Shown: positions 1 through 11,412, numbered from the stretch's first letter. The stretch: 64,000 nt of DNA from Delphinus delphis (GCF_949987515.2 NC_082701.1:35047755-35111754), one strand, 5' to 3'. A program made the numbers and translations. Notes: a model not told the origin generated them from the sequence alone.

Positions 1-50
1 AATCAATGTGATACACTATATTAACAAACTGAAGGATTAAAACCATGATA
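1..50 (+). mobile_element. Older L1 ORF2 fragment, left half of split element
   Basis: These first bases match the L1 ORF2 segment found intact at about 63,010-63,060 in this window (the stretch encoding the residues around 'VIHHINKLK'). The match breaks at about base 50 and resumes at 7,691, so this is the left flank of an older L1 into which a younger L1 inserted. The window starts inside the element. Confidence 0.8.
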
Positions 51-1493
51 GAGGGGGGGACCTTGAAGATGGCGGAAGAGTAAGACACGGAAATCACTTT
101 CTTCCCCACAGATACATCAGAAATACATCTACACGTGGAACAACTCCTACAGAACACCTACTGAAGGCTGGCAGAAGACCTCAGACCTCCCAAAAGGCAA
201 GAAACTCCCCACGTACCTGGGTAGGGCAAAAGAAAAAAAAACAGAGACAAAAGAATAAGGACGGGACCTGCACCAGTGGGAGGGAGCTGTGAAGGAGGAA
301 ACGTTTCCACACACTAGGAAGCCCCTTCGCGGGCGGAGACTGCGGGAGGCGGAGGGGAGAGCTTCGGAGCCGCGGAAGAGTGCACAGCAACAGGGGTGCG
401 GAGGGCAAAGCAGGGAGATTCCCGAACAGAGAGGATCGGTGCCGACCCGCACTCACCAGCCCGAGAGGCTGGTCTGCTCACCCGCCGGGGCGGGCGGGGC
501 TGCGAGCTGAGGCTCCGGTTTCAGTTTCGGACGGAGCACAGGGAGAGGACTGGGGTTGGCGGCTTGAACATAGCCTGAAGGGGTTAGTGCACCACGGCTA
601 GCCGGGAGGGAGTCCGGGGAAAAGTCTGCACCTGCCGAAGAGGCAAGAGACTTTTTCTTCCCTCTTTGTTTCCTGGTGCGCGAGGAGAGGAGTTTAAGAG
701 TGCTGCTTAAAGGAACGCCAGAGACGGGCGCGAGCCACGGCTAAAAGCGCGAACCCCAGAGACGGGCGTGAGCCGTGGCTAAAAGCACGGACCCCAGGGA
801 CGGGCAGGAGATGCTAAGGCTGCTGCTGCCACCACCAAGGAGCCTGTGTGCGAGCACAGGTCACTATCCACACCCCTCTTCCACGGAGCCTGTGCAGCCC
901 GCCACTGCCAGGTTCCCAGGATCCAGGGACAACTTCCCCGGGAGAACGCACGGCGGGCCTCAGGCTGGTGCAAAGTCACGCTGGCCTCTGCCGCCGCAGG
1001 CCCGCCCCGCACACAGTGCCCCTCCCTCCCCCCCAGCTTGAGTGTGCCAGAGCCCCCGAATCAGCGGCTCCTTTAACCCCGTCCTGTCTGAGCAAAAAAC
1101 AGACGCCCTCCAGCGACCTACACGCAGAGGCAGGGCCAAATCCAAAGCTGAGCCCCTGTGAGCTGTGAGAACAAAAAAGAGAAAGGGAAATCTCTCCCAG
1201 CAGCCTCAGAAGCAGCGGATTAAAGCTCCACAATCAACTTGATGTACCCTGCATCTGTGGAATACATGAATAGACAACAAGTCATCCCAAATTGAGGAGG
1301 TGGGCTTCGAGAGCAAGATCTATGATTTTTTCCCCTTTTCCTCTTTTTGTGAGTGTGTATGTGTATGCTTCTGTGTGAGATCTTGTCTGTATAGTTTTGT
1401 TTCCACCATATGTCCTAGGGTTCTATCCGTCCATGGTTTTTAAAAAAATTTTTTCTTAATAATTAATTTTAATAAATTTATTATACTTTACCT

Positions 1494-1561
<68 letters not shown>

Positions 1562-2538
1562 TCCTTCCTTCCTTCCTTCCCTCCTTTAGACAACAAATCA
1601 TCCCAAATTGAGGAGGTGGTCTCTGAGAGCAAGATTTATGATTTTTTCCCCTTTACTTCTTTTTGTGAGGATGTATGTGTATGCTTCTGTGTAAGATTTT
1701 GTCTGTATAGCTTTGCTTCCAACATTTGTCCTAAGGTTCTATCTGTCCCTTTTTTTTTCTAAATAAGTATTTTTTAATTCAATAACTTTATTATACTTTA
1801 TTTTATTTTTACTGTATCTTCTTTCTTTCTGTCTTTTTTCCTTCCTTCCCTCTTTCTTTCCTTCCTCCCTCCCTCCCTCCCTCCTTTCTTTCCTTCTTAC
1901 CTTCTTTTCTTCTTTGCTTCTTTCTTTCTTTCTTTCCTTCTTTCTTCCATCCTTCTTTCCTTCATTCCTTCCCTCCTTTCTTTCTTTCTTTCTTCATACT
2001 TCTACTAATTCTCTCTACTTTTTCTCCCTTTTATTCTGAGCCGTATGCATGAAGGGCTCTTGGTGCTACAGCCAGGAGTCAGGGCTCTGCCTCTGAGGTA
2101 TGAGAGCGAACTTCAGGACACTAGTCAACAAGAGATCTCCCAGCTCCACATAATATCAAACGACAAAAATCTCCCAGAGACCCCCATCTTAACACCAGCA
2201 ACCAGCTTCACTCAATGACCAGCAAGCTACAGTGCTGGACAACCTATGCCAAACAACTAGCAAAACAGGAACACAACCCCACCCATTAGCAGAGAGGCTG
2301 CCTAAAATCATAATAAGGCCACAGACACCCCAAAACACACCACCAGATGTGAACCTGCCCACTAGAGAGACAAGGTCCAGCCTCACCCACCAGAACACAG
2401 GCACTAGTCTCCTCCACCAGGAAGCCTACACAACCCATTGAACCAACCTTAGCCACTGGGGACAGACATCAAAAACAGGAGGAACTACGAACCTGCAGCC
2501 TGCAAAAAGGAGACTCCAAACACAGTAAGATAAGCAAA
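51..2538 (+). promoter_or_regulatory. L1-A 5' UTR / internal promoter region
   Basis: The unit begins with the YY1-like motif typical of L1 5' ends. It then has a CpG-containing GC-rich block (about 280-1,240), two related modules each followed by a CTTT-rich tract (1,273-1,588 and 1,589-2,010), and an A-rich leader into ORF1. L1 5' UTRs contain an internal RNA polymerase II promoter; that role is inferred from position and family. Open frames on both strands here are also partly open in the second copy but are not established genes. Confidence 0.8.
1273..2010 (+). repeat. Duplicated module with CTTT/CCTT tracts in L1-A 5' UTR
   Basis: A module starting 'gacaacaa.tcatcccaaa' occurs at 1,273 and again at 1,589. 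Each copy continues with a similar 'gagagcaagat' segment, a TG-rich stretch, 'tcctagggttctatccgtc'-like sequence, a T-rich part and a long pyrimidine tract. The first tract (1,491-1,587) is nearly pure CTTT; the second (about 1,801-2,010) is a mixed CTTT/CCTT/CCCT run. The same two-copy arrangement is in the L1 at 35,054-35,720, so the duplication predates both insertions. Confidence 0.85.
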
Positions 2539-3425
2539 ATGAGAAGACAGAAAAACACACAGCAGTTAAAGGAGCAAGATAAAAATGCACCAGACCTAAC
2601 AAATGAAGAGGAAATAGGCAGTCTACCTGAAAAAGAATTCAGAATAATGATAGTAAGGATGATCCGCAATCTTGGAAATAGAAAGGACAAAATGCAAGAA
2701 ACAGTTAACAAGGACCTAGAAGAAATAAAGATGAAACAAGCAACGATGAACAACACAATAAATGAAATTAAAAGTACTCTAGATGGGATCAATAGCAGAA
2801 TAACTGAGAAAGAAGAACGGATAAGTGACCTGGAAGATAAAAGAGTGGAAATAACTACTGCAGAGCAGAATAAAGAAAAAAGAATGAAAAGAACTGAGGA
2901 CAGTCTCAGAGACCTCTGGGACAACATTAAATGCACCAACATTCGAATTATAGGGGTTCCAGAAGAAGATGAGAAAAAGAAAGGGACTGAGAAAATATTT
3001 GAAGAGATTATAATTGAAAACTTCCCTAAAATGGGAAAGGAAATAGTTAATCAAGTCCAGGAAACACAGAGAGTCCAATACAGGATAAATCCAAGGAGAA
3101 ATATGCCAAGACACATATTAATCAAACTGTCAAAAATTAAGTACAAAGAAAGCATATTAAAAGCAGCAAGGGGAAAATAACACACAAGGGAATCTCCATA
3201 AGGTTAACAACTGATCTCTCAGCAGAAACCCTACAAGCCAGAAGGGAGTGGCAGGACATACTGAAAGTGATGAAGGAGAAAAACCTGCAACCAAGACTAC
3301 TCTACCCAGCAAGGATCTCGTTCAGATTTGATGGAGAAATTAAAACCTTTACAGACAAGCAAAAGCTGAGAGAGTTCAGCACCAACAAACCAGCTTTACA
3401 ACAAATGCTAAAGGAACTTCTCTAG
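2539..3425 (+). pseudogene. L1-A ORF1 (RNA-binding protein), frameshifted near the C-terminus
   Basis: ORF1p is the nucleic-acid-binding chaperone that coats L1 RNA. The open part (2,539-3,180, 213 residues) starts MRRQKN. It has a charged coiled-coil-like stretch at about residues 40-120 and the RRM start 'IRIIGVPEE' near residue 136. The 'RRNMPRHILIKLSK' segment leads into the C-terminal domain. The frame breaks after 'AARGK' (about 3,175) through a small deletion relative to the copies at 36,890 and 60,965. The C-terminal coding sequence continues in another frame to a stop at 3,423-3,425. The intact family protein is around 300 residues or more, so this allele loses its C-terminal domain. 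Confidence 0.9.
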
Positions 3426-3483
3426 ACAAGAAACACAAAAGAAGGAAAAGATCTATAATAACGAACCCAAAACTATTTAGAAA

Positions 3484-6400
3484 ATGGGAATAGGAACATA
3501 CATATCGATAATTACCTTAAATGTAAATGGACTAAATGCTCCCACCAAAAGACACAGATTGGCTGAATGGATACAAAAACAAGACCCTTATATAAGCTGT
3601 CTACAAGAGACCCACTTAAGACCTAGTGACACATACAGACTGCAAGTAAGGGGATGGAAAAAGATATTCCATGCAAATGGAAACCAAAAGAAAGCTGGAG
3701 TAGCAATTCTCATATCAGACAAAATAGACTTTAAAATAAGGACTATTACAAGAGACAAAGAAGGACACTACATAATGATCAAGGGATCGATCCAAGAAGA
3801 AGATATAACAATTGTAAATATTTATGCACCCAACATAGGAGCACCTCAATACATAAGGCAAATACTAAGAGCCATAAAAGGGGAAATCAACAGTAACACA
3901 TTCATAGTAGGGGACTTTAACACCCCAATTTCACCCATGGACAGATCATCCAAAATGAAAGTAAATAAGGAAGCACAAGCTTTAAATGATACATTAAACA
4001 AGATGGACTTAATTGATATTTTTAGGACACTCCATCCAAAAACAACAGAATACACATTTTTCTCAAGTGCTCATGGAACATTCTCTAGTTTAGATCATAT
4101 CTTGGGCCACAAATCAAGCCTTGGTAAATTTAAGAAAATTGAAATTGTATCAAGTATCTTTTCCAACCACCACACCATGAGACTAGATATCAATTATAGG
4201 AAAAGATCTGTAAAAAATACAAACACATGGAGGCTAAACAATACACTACATAATAATGAAGTGATCAGTGAAGAAATCAAAGAGGAAATAAAAAAATACC
4301 TACAAACAAATGACAATGGAGACACAATGACCCAAAACCTATGGGATGCAGCAAAAGCACTTCTAAGGGGGAAGTTTATAGCAATACAAGCCCACCTTAA
4401 GAAGCAGGAAACATCTCGAATAAACAACCTAACCTTGCACCTCAAGCAATTAGAGAAAGAAGAACAAAAATACCCCAAAGCTAGCAGAAGAAAAGAAATC
4501 ATAAAAATCAGATCAGAAATAAATGAAAAAGAAATGAAGGAAACAATAGCAAAGATCAATAAAACTAAAAGCTGGTTCTTTGAGAAGATAAACAAAATTG
4601 AGAAGCCATTAGCCAGACTCATCAAGAAAAAAAGGAAGATGACTCAAATCAATAGAATTAGAAATGAAAAAGGAGAAGTAACAAATGACACTGCAGAAAT
4701 ACAAAAGATCATGAGAGATTACTACAAGCAACTCTATGCGAATAAAATGGACAATCTGGAAGAAATGGACAAATTCTTAGAAACACACAACTGCCAAGAC
4801 TGAATCAGGAAGAAATAGAAAATATGAACAGACCAATCACAAGCACTGAAATTGAAACTGTGATTAAAACTCTTCCAACCAACAAAAGCCCAGGACCAGA
4901 TGGCTTCACAGGCGAATTCTATCAAACATTTGGAGAAGAGTTATCACCTATCCTTCTCAAACTCTTCCAAAATATAGCAGAGGGAGGAACACTCCCAAAT
5001 TCCTTCTACGAGGCCACCATCACCTTGATACCAAAACCAGACAAGGATGTCAAAAAGAAAGAAAACTACAGGCCAATATCACTGATGAACATAGATGCAA
5101 AAGTCCTCAACAAAATACTAGAAAACAGAATGCAACAGCACATTAAAAGGATCATATACCATGATCAAGTGGGGTTTATTCCAGGAATGCAAGGATTCTT
5201 CAATATACGCAAATCTATCAATGTGATAAACCATATTAACAAACTGAAGGAGAAAAACCATATGATCATCTCAATAGATGCAGAGAAAGGTTTTGACAAA
5301 ATTCAACACCGATTTATGATAAAAACCCTGCAGATAGTAGGCATAGAGAGAACTTTCCTCCACATAATAAAGGCCACATATGACAAGCCCACAGCCAACA
5401 TCATCCTCAATGGTGAAAAACTGGAAGCATTTCCACTAAGATCAGGAACAAGACAAGGTTGCCCACTCTCACCACTCTTATTCAACATAGTTTTGGAAGT
5501 TTGGAAGTCTAATAGCCACAGCAATTAGAGAAGAAAAGGAAATAAAAGGAATCCAAATCAGAAAAGAAGAAGTAAAGCTGTCACTGTTTGCAGATGACAT
5601 GATACTATACATAGAGAATCCTAAAGATGCTACCAGAAATCTACTAGAGCTGATCAATGAATTTGGTAAAGTAGCAGGTTACAAAATTAATACCCAGAAA
5701 TCTCTGGCATTCCTATATACTAATGATGAAAAATCTGAAATTGAAATCAAGAAAACTGTCCCATTTACCATTGCAACAAAAAGAATAAAATATCTAGGAA
5801 TAAACCTACCTAAGGAGACAAAAGACCTGTATGCAGAAAATTATAAGACACTGATGAAAGAAATTAAAGATGATACAAATAGATGGAGAGATATACCATG
5901 TTCTTAGATTGGAAGAATCAACATTGTGAAAATGACTCTACTACCCAAAGCAATCTACAGATTCAATGCAATCCCTATCAAACTACCACTGGCATTTTTC
6001 ACAAAACTAGAACAAAAAATTTTGCAATTTGTATGGAAACACAAAAGACCCCGAATAGACAAAGCAATCTTGAGAACTAAAAAAAGAGCTGGAGGAATCA
6101 GGCTCCCTGACTTCAGACTATACTACAAAGCTACAATAATAAAAACAGTATGGTACTGGCACAAAAACAGAAAGATAGATCAATGGAACAGGATAGAAAG
6201 CCCAGAGATAAACCCACACACATATGGACACCTTATCTTTGATAAAGGTGGCAGGAATATACAGTGGAGAAAGGACAGCCTCTTCAATAAGTGGTGCTGG
6301 GAAAACTGGACAGGTACATGTAAAAATATGAGATTAGATCACTCCCTAACACCATACAGAAAAATAAGCTCAAAATGGATTAAAGACCTAAATGTAATAC

Positions 6401-7293
6401 CAGAAACTCTTAGAGGAAAACATAGGCAGAACACTCTATGACATAAATCACAGCAAGATCCTTTCTGACCCACCTCCTAGAGTAATGGAAATAAAATAAA
6501 CAAATGGGACCTATTGAAACTTAAAAGCTTTTGCACAGCAAAGGAAACCATAAACAAGACCAAAAGACAACCCTCAGAATGGGAGAAAATATTTGCAAAT
6601 GAAGTTACTGACAAAGGATTAATCTCCAGAATTTACAAGCAGCTCATGCAGCTCAATAACAAAAAAACAAACAACCCAATCCAAAAATGGGCAGAAGACC
6701 TAAATAGTCATTTCTCCAAAGAAGATATACAGACTGACAACAAACACATGAAAGAATGCTCAACATCATTAATGATTAGAGAAATGCAAATCAAAACTTC
6801 AATGAGATATCATCTCACACTGGTCACAATGACCATCATCAAAAAATCTAGAAACTATAAATGCTAGAGAGGGTGTGGAGAAAAGGGAACCCTCTTGCAC
6901 TGCTGGTGGGAATGTAAATTGGTACAGCCACTATGGAGAACAGTATGGAGGTTCCTTAAAAATCTACAAATAGAACTACCATATGACCCAGCAATCCCAT
7001 CACTGGGCATATACCCTGAGAAAACCAAAATTCTAAGAGTCATGTACCAAAATGTTCATTGCAGCTCTATTTACAATAGCCCGGAGATGGAAACAACCTA
7101 AGTGCCCATCATCGGATGAATGGATAAATAAGATGTGGCACATATATACAATGGAATATTACTCAGGCATAAAAAGAAACGAAATTGAGCTATTTGTAAT
7201 GAGGTGGATAGACCTAGAGTCTGTCATACAGAGTGAAGTAAGTCAGAAAGAGAGAGACAAATACCGTATCCAACACATATATATGGAATTTAA
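3484..7293 (+). pseudogene. L1-A ORF2 (endonuclease-reverse transcriptase), multiply broken
   Basis: ORF2p nicks target DNA and reverse-transcribes L1 RNA. The first frame (3,484-4,803) holds the endonuclease domain: 'CLQETHL', 'GDFNTP', and 'SSLDHILGHK', with its catalytic D-H. A short deletion at about 4,790 shifts the frame. The next frame (4,824-5,528) carries reverse-transcriptase motifs '[11 protein letters not shown]' and '[15 protein letters not shown]'. A 'tttggaag' duplication at about 5,500 shifts it again before the FADD catalytic motif (5,587-5,598). Later breaks include a stop at 5,905-5,907 and a TGG-to-TAG change inside the C-terminal Cys-rich motif (6,865-6,867). The family ORF2 is about 1,270 residues and this copy spans that length, but it cannot make the protein. 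Confidence 0.95.
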
Positions 7294-7685
7294 GAAGAAA
7301 AAAAAATGTCATGAAGAACCTAGGGGTAAGACAGGAATAAAGACACAGACGTACTGGAGAACGGACTTGAGGATATGGGGAGGGGGAAGGATGAGCTATG
7401 ACAGGGTGAGAGAGAGTCATGGACATAAACACACTAACAAACGTAAGGTAGATAGCTAGTGGGAAGCAGCCGCATGGCACAGGGATATCGGGTCGGTGCT
7501 TTGTGACCGCCTGGAGGGGTGGGACAGGGAGGGTGGGAGGGAGGGAAACGCAAGAGGGAAGAGATATGGGAACATATGTATATGTATAAGTGATTCACTT
7601 TGTTATAAAGCTGAAACTAACATACCACTGTAAAGCAATTATACCCCAATAAAGATGTTAAACAAACAACAACAACAACAACAAC
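7294..7685 (+). other. L1-A 3' UTR and A-rich tail
   Basis: The 3' UTR runs through a G-rich tract (7,516-7,545) to the conserved end 'ccccaataaagatgtta', which contains an AATAAA-type signal. It ends with an (AAC)n-type tail from about 7,660. The same 3' end occurs at 41,340-41,370 and, inverted, at 17,016-17,050. Confidence 0.85.
7516..7545 (+). other. G-quadruplex-type motif in L1-A 3' UTR
   Basis: Seven runs of three or more G are separated by one to three bases (GGGG-T-GGG-ACA-GGG-A-GGG-T-GGG-A-GGG-A-GGG). Such tracts are a known feature of mammalian L1 3' UTRs. The matching C-rich strand is at 17,129-17,163, and the copy at about 41,220-41,255 is degraded. Confidence 0.75.
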
Positions 7686-7690
7686 AAAAA

Positions 7691-8285
7691 TATGATAATC
7701 TGAATAGATGCAGAAAAAGCTTTGGACAAAAATCAACACCATTTATGGTAAAAACTCTCTAGAAAGTAGGCATAGAGGGAACCTACCTCAACATATTAAA
7801 GGTTATATATGACAAACCCACAGCCAACATCATTCTCAAGGATGAAATACTGAAAAGGTTTCCTCTAAGATCAGGAACAAGACAAGGTTGCCCACTCTCA
7901 CCACTATTATTCAACATAGTTTTGGAAGTTTTAGCAATGGCAATCAGAGAAGTAAAAGAAATGAAAGGAATCCAAATTGGAAAAGAAGAAGTAAAACTGT
8001 CACTGTTTGCAGATGACATGATACTATACATACAGAATCCTAAAGATGTTACCAGAAAACTACTAGAGCTAATCAATGAATTTGGTAAAGTAGCAGGATA
8101 CAAATTAATGCCCAGAAATCTCTTGCATTCCTGTACACTACTGATAAAAATTCTGAAAGAGAAATTAAGGAAACACTCCCATTTACCACTGCAACAAAAA
8201 GAATAAAATACCTAGGAATAAACCTACTTACGGAGACAAAAGACCTGTATGCAGAGTGATATATGACACTGATAAAAGAAATTAA
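7691..8285 (+). mobile_element. Older L1 ORF2 fragment, right half of split element
   Basis: The match to L1 ORF2 resumes exactly where 1-50 stopped ('atagatgcagaaaaagctt'). It continues through the RT motif region '[16 protein letters not shown]' and '[11 protein letters not shown]' (about 7,998-8,030). An open piece lies at 7,922-8,206. L1 similarity stops at about 8,285, well short of an L1 3' end, so the host element also lost its 3' part by deletion or rearrangement. It resembles the older L1 at 59,404-64,000 more than the younger copies. Confidence 0.85.
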
Positions 8286-10097
8286 GCACCTTTAGATTTC
8301 ATTTTTTTGTGCGTGAATACAGAGACATTCAATTTGGAATAAAATTTCCTTAATTCGTGGCCTTTCCTTCAGAAACAAATTGTTTGTATTTTATCTAGAT
8401 ATTTAAGAGAAAGCTACAAATTCAAGCACAGTCCATTCAATGAACATAAACAGCCTAGAAAGCTCAGTTTTAATCTGACAGTTCTTCCTGCCATCACAAA
8501 GTTGTTGCACCACAAATGAATATCTTAGTGCTCCACAAAATGAACATTTAAATTAGAAAAATGTGCTTTGACAAAACTGTAAAGCTAAGGTTTGTCTTAA
8601 TTCTCCAGCGTTGGGGTTCTATGTGGTCACCTTTTTGTTTCCTTAGAAATTCTGCAGGTGCAGGTCCAAAATATGCCACCACTGTGAACAGCAACTTTGG
8701 TCTATGCTCTTAGTTTGACAAATGGGCTTTGCATGGATCTCTATTTCTGAGAACTGGTCTGATAGCTTTCCTAGTTTTTCAGGCCCCTCTGAGAAATGGA
8801 GCTCTGCCTGGCTTTTGCCAGTCTTGTCTCTGAATCCCAATTTGATGGATACTGGAGTCCTGATACCTTCTGACAGAATTCACCAATCTTGGTTAACAAA
8901 TTACCTGCTTAGTTTTTCTACTATCAAACTCCCCAGATTACCTGTCACAGTGTAATGCAACATTGGGAAGACAGCTGATCATCTTGGGCCTGGAGTCTTG
9001 ACTTTGGCTGCAAACTGAAATTGGTAGTGTTGTATTGGCATAGCTGATATCCTGTCAGTTGGTTGTCAGGCTACTATAATTCCCAAGTTAATACAAAAGC
9101 TTTCTTGATAGCTTCATACAAACACTATAAAAATATTATTTAACAAATCTCACCACATAATTTATAAAAATGTATAGTCAGAGAGGAAAATTACAAATTA
9201 AGGGAATACATAGGTTCCAGGGAAAAATGGAAGGTCCTAAAAATTGACAAACTATCTTAGGAAATCAAATTGATTAGTGAGTATCAAAATATGTTTAGTT
9301 TATTTTTACATTAAAAAAAGAAGAAAGTCTTTAACTAAAATTTGATTGTGAAATAGTGAATGAGTTGTTGAAGTATGTTAAAGCTCTTCATGTGTTTGAA
9401 TGAGAAATAGAAATGTTGAATCTTTTAAACATTTCTATGGGGAAAATATATACATATATATATATATATACTAATTTAAAAAATAGGCATGTTTAATACA
9501 AAACCACTCAGAAAGTTTTGAAGTAAAGAGATAGAATACACTGAATTGGTAATCAAAAGTTTCATTACTTGAGACATCCCAGGTCCAGCTGATTTCAAGG
9601 GCAGTTTAAATCAAATGAATTCAAACATTATAGAACTGATAATTTTTACTCATAAAAGTATTTCAGAGAAATAACCTATCTTATTTTTTTGTATAATAAG
9701 TACAACAAATACCATATTAATCACGAGACTTTTGAAGTTTCTTTAGTCACTACATGTTAAAGTTACTGTCTTCACTCACTGCTGTTCAGCATTGTCCTAG
9801 AAGAACAAGAAGAGATAAAGAAGAGAAAGAAGGAAAGATGGGAAGGAAGGAAGGAAAGAAGGAAGGAAGGAAGGAAGGAAAGAAAGAAGGAAGGAAGGAA
9901 GGAAATGTGAAATGAGAAAAATAAAAAATGAAAAGGCAAGATGAAATTTTTTTTTAGGTATACATAGTATTGTTATCTATATAGAAAATACAAGACCATT
10001 AATGGTCAGACCATCAGTCAGGCAAAATTAATAGGAATTCAGCAAATTTACTAGGTAGAAAATAAGAAGCCTCACATAAACATTGGTAAATAAAAAT
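8286..10097. other. Unique AT-rich sequence, no gene seen
   Basis: No convincing exon, RNA gene or young repeat is visible. Short open frames at 8,643-8,955 overlap on opposite strands and match nothing I recognise. It contains a small (TA)n run at about 9,448-9,472 and a purine tract at 9,796-9,905. Confidence 0.6.
9796..9905 (+). repeat. GGAA/GAAA purine microsatellite
   Basis: An imperfect run of GGAA and GAAA units about 110 bp long. It is not adjacent to a recognisable retroelement tail, so it is treated as a free-standing microsatellite. Confidence 0.85.
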
Positions 10098-10106
10098 GAA
10101 AGTCCA

Positions 10107-10312
10107 GGGGCTTCCCTGGTGGCGCAGTGGTTGAGAGTCCGCCTGCCAATGCAGGGGACACGGGTTCGTGCCATGGTCCAGGAGGATCCCACATGCCACG
10201 GAGCGGCTGGGCCTGTGAGCCATGGCTGCTGATCTTGCGCGTCTGGAGCCTGTGCTCCACAACGGGAGAGGCCACAACAGTCAGAGGACCGCATACTGAA
10301 AAAAAAAAAAAA
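10107..10312 (+). mobile_element. CHR-type tRNA-derived SINE (short form)
   Basis: It starts 'gggcttccctggtggcgca' and has a tRNA-like A box (about 10,117-10,135) and B box ('gggttcgtgcc', about 10,161). It ends with an A-run. A 9-bp target-site duplication 'gaaagtcca' flanks it (10,098-10,106 and 10,313-10,321). The CHR family is known from whales, hippos and ruminants, and its abundance here supports a cetacean source. Confidence 0.95.
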
Positions 10313-10983
10313 GAAAGTCCATAAAATATATCAAAAATAAACAGTTAGAAAATAAAAAAAAAAATCTATTCATATCAGCAATAAAATCTATATGAAAACT
10401 AGAAATAAATTTAACAAAATGATATCTAAGGAGTAAAAAACATATATCAATATACATAGAAATAGACATAAATCAAAACAGAGCTATACCATATCCATGG
10501 TTAGAAGATGCCAAACTATAAAAGAAACACCAAAAAGCCCCCCAAAATCAAGTATTAAACTAAGGAAACTGGACATAGGAATAAACAAAAATGAAGGAGA
10601 AAGAAGAGACTTAAACAGATAAAAGCTGATATTATTCGATTAAGATATAATCCCTCCACATCATAAACAAAAATAAATTTTACAGTACAATGGCCAGCAT
10701 TTTAGAAAAAAAGTTATCTTTGAAAATTGACTAAAGGAGGGATAGAAAACTTGAATAGAATATAACTAGAATAACTTGAAAATTTAGTGAATGATTTATT
10801 CTCTTCAAAAGTCATCAAATAAAGATGATTTCATCAGAAAATTGCAACAAATAGATCATTTCTGTCATCAAAATTCTTTGGAGTCCTGAAAAAGAAAAAA
10901 AAAACTTCTTAACAAATTAGCACAAGTTTAGGGTACTTTGATACACAATCCTCACAAGAATAACACAAAAAATAAAATTACAG

Positions 10984-11412
10984 GGTTTTTGCTGGTGGTC
11001 TGGTGGTAAAGAATCTGCCTTCCAATTCAGGTGACTCAAGTTTGATCCCTGGTCAAGGAACTAAGATCCCACATTCCACAGGGCAACTAAGCCCAAGCGC
11101 CACAACTACTGAGCTCATCATGTACATTACTAGAGAGGCTGCATGCCACGAGCTACAGAGCCCATGTGCTCTGGAAACCGCGCCACAACTACAGAGCCCA
11201 TGCACCCTGGAGCCTTCACACCATAACTAGAGAAGAGAAAACCCGCACATCACAACTAGAGAGAAGCTCACGTACTGCAGTGAAGAGTCTGTGCACTGCA
11301 ATGAAATATCCTGCCTGCCTCAACAAAGATCCTGCATGCTGCAACTAAGACCCGACACGGCCAAAAATAAATAAATAAATAATAAATAAATAAATCTTAG
11401 AAAAAGAAAAAG
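10984..11412 (+). mobile_element. CHR-type SINE, long form with repeated 'cacaactac' body
   Basis: A diverged SINE head ('ggtttttgctggtggtctgg') is followed by the tRNA-like segment. The body holds several degenerate copies of an 'actacagagcccatg'-like unit, and the tail is (AAAT)n. The 10-bp target-site duplication 'aaaattacag' lies at 10,974-10,983 and 11,413-11,422. At about 430 bp it is roughly twice the length of the short copies; the extra length is the repeated body. Confidence 0.9.

Larger units (their letters stand above)
51..7685 (+). mobile_element. Near full-length L1 retrotransposon (L1-A)
   Basis: The element has the complete L1 order: a GC-rich 5' UTR starting with a YY1-like 'gaagatggcgg' (65-75), ORF1, a 58-bp inter-ORF gap, ORF2, a 3' UTR with a G-rich tract, and an A-rich tail that ends as (AAC)n. 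Imperfect flanking direct repeats (39-50 'aaaaccatgata'; 7,686-7,697 'aaaaatatgata'; 10 of 12 match) fit a target-site duplication. Both ORFs carry frameshifts and stops, so the copy is dead, but its sequence is close to the copy at 33,939-41,391. This indicates a fairly young cetacean L1 subfamily. The subfamily name cannot be assigned without a library. Confidence 0.95.

Noticed and set aside
775..1233. Overlapping open frames on both strands in the L1-A 5' UTR, with counterparts at 34,561-35,023
   Set aside because: GC-rich 5' UTR text is poor in stops in all frames. No known domain and no single frame is clearly preserved, so not called as genes.
10117..10175. tRNA-like A and B boxes
   Set aside because: Part of the tRNA-derived SINE head, not a functional tRNA gene: no intact cloverleaf.
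10014..10324. Open frames on both strands over the SINE
   Set aside because: Chance frames in a GC-rich tRNA-derived SINE; near-identical frames recur in each SINE copy.
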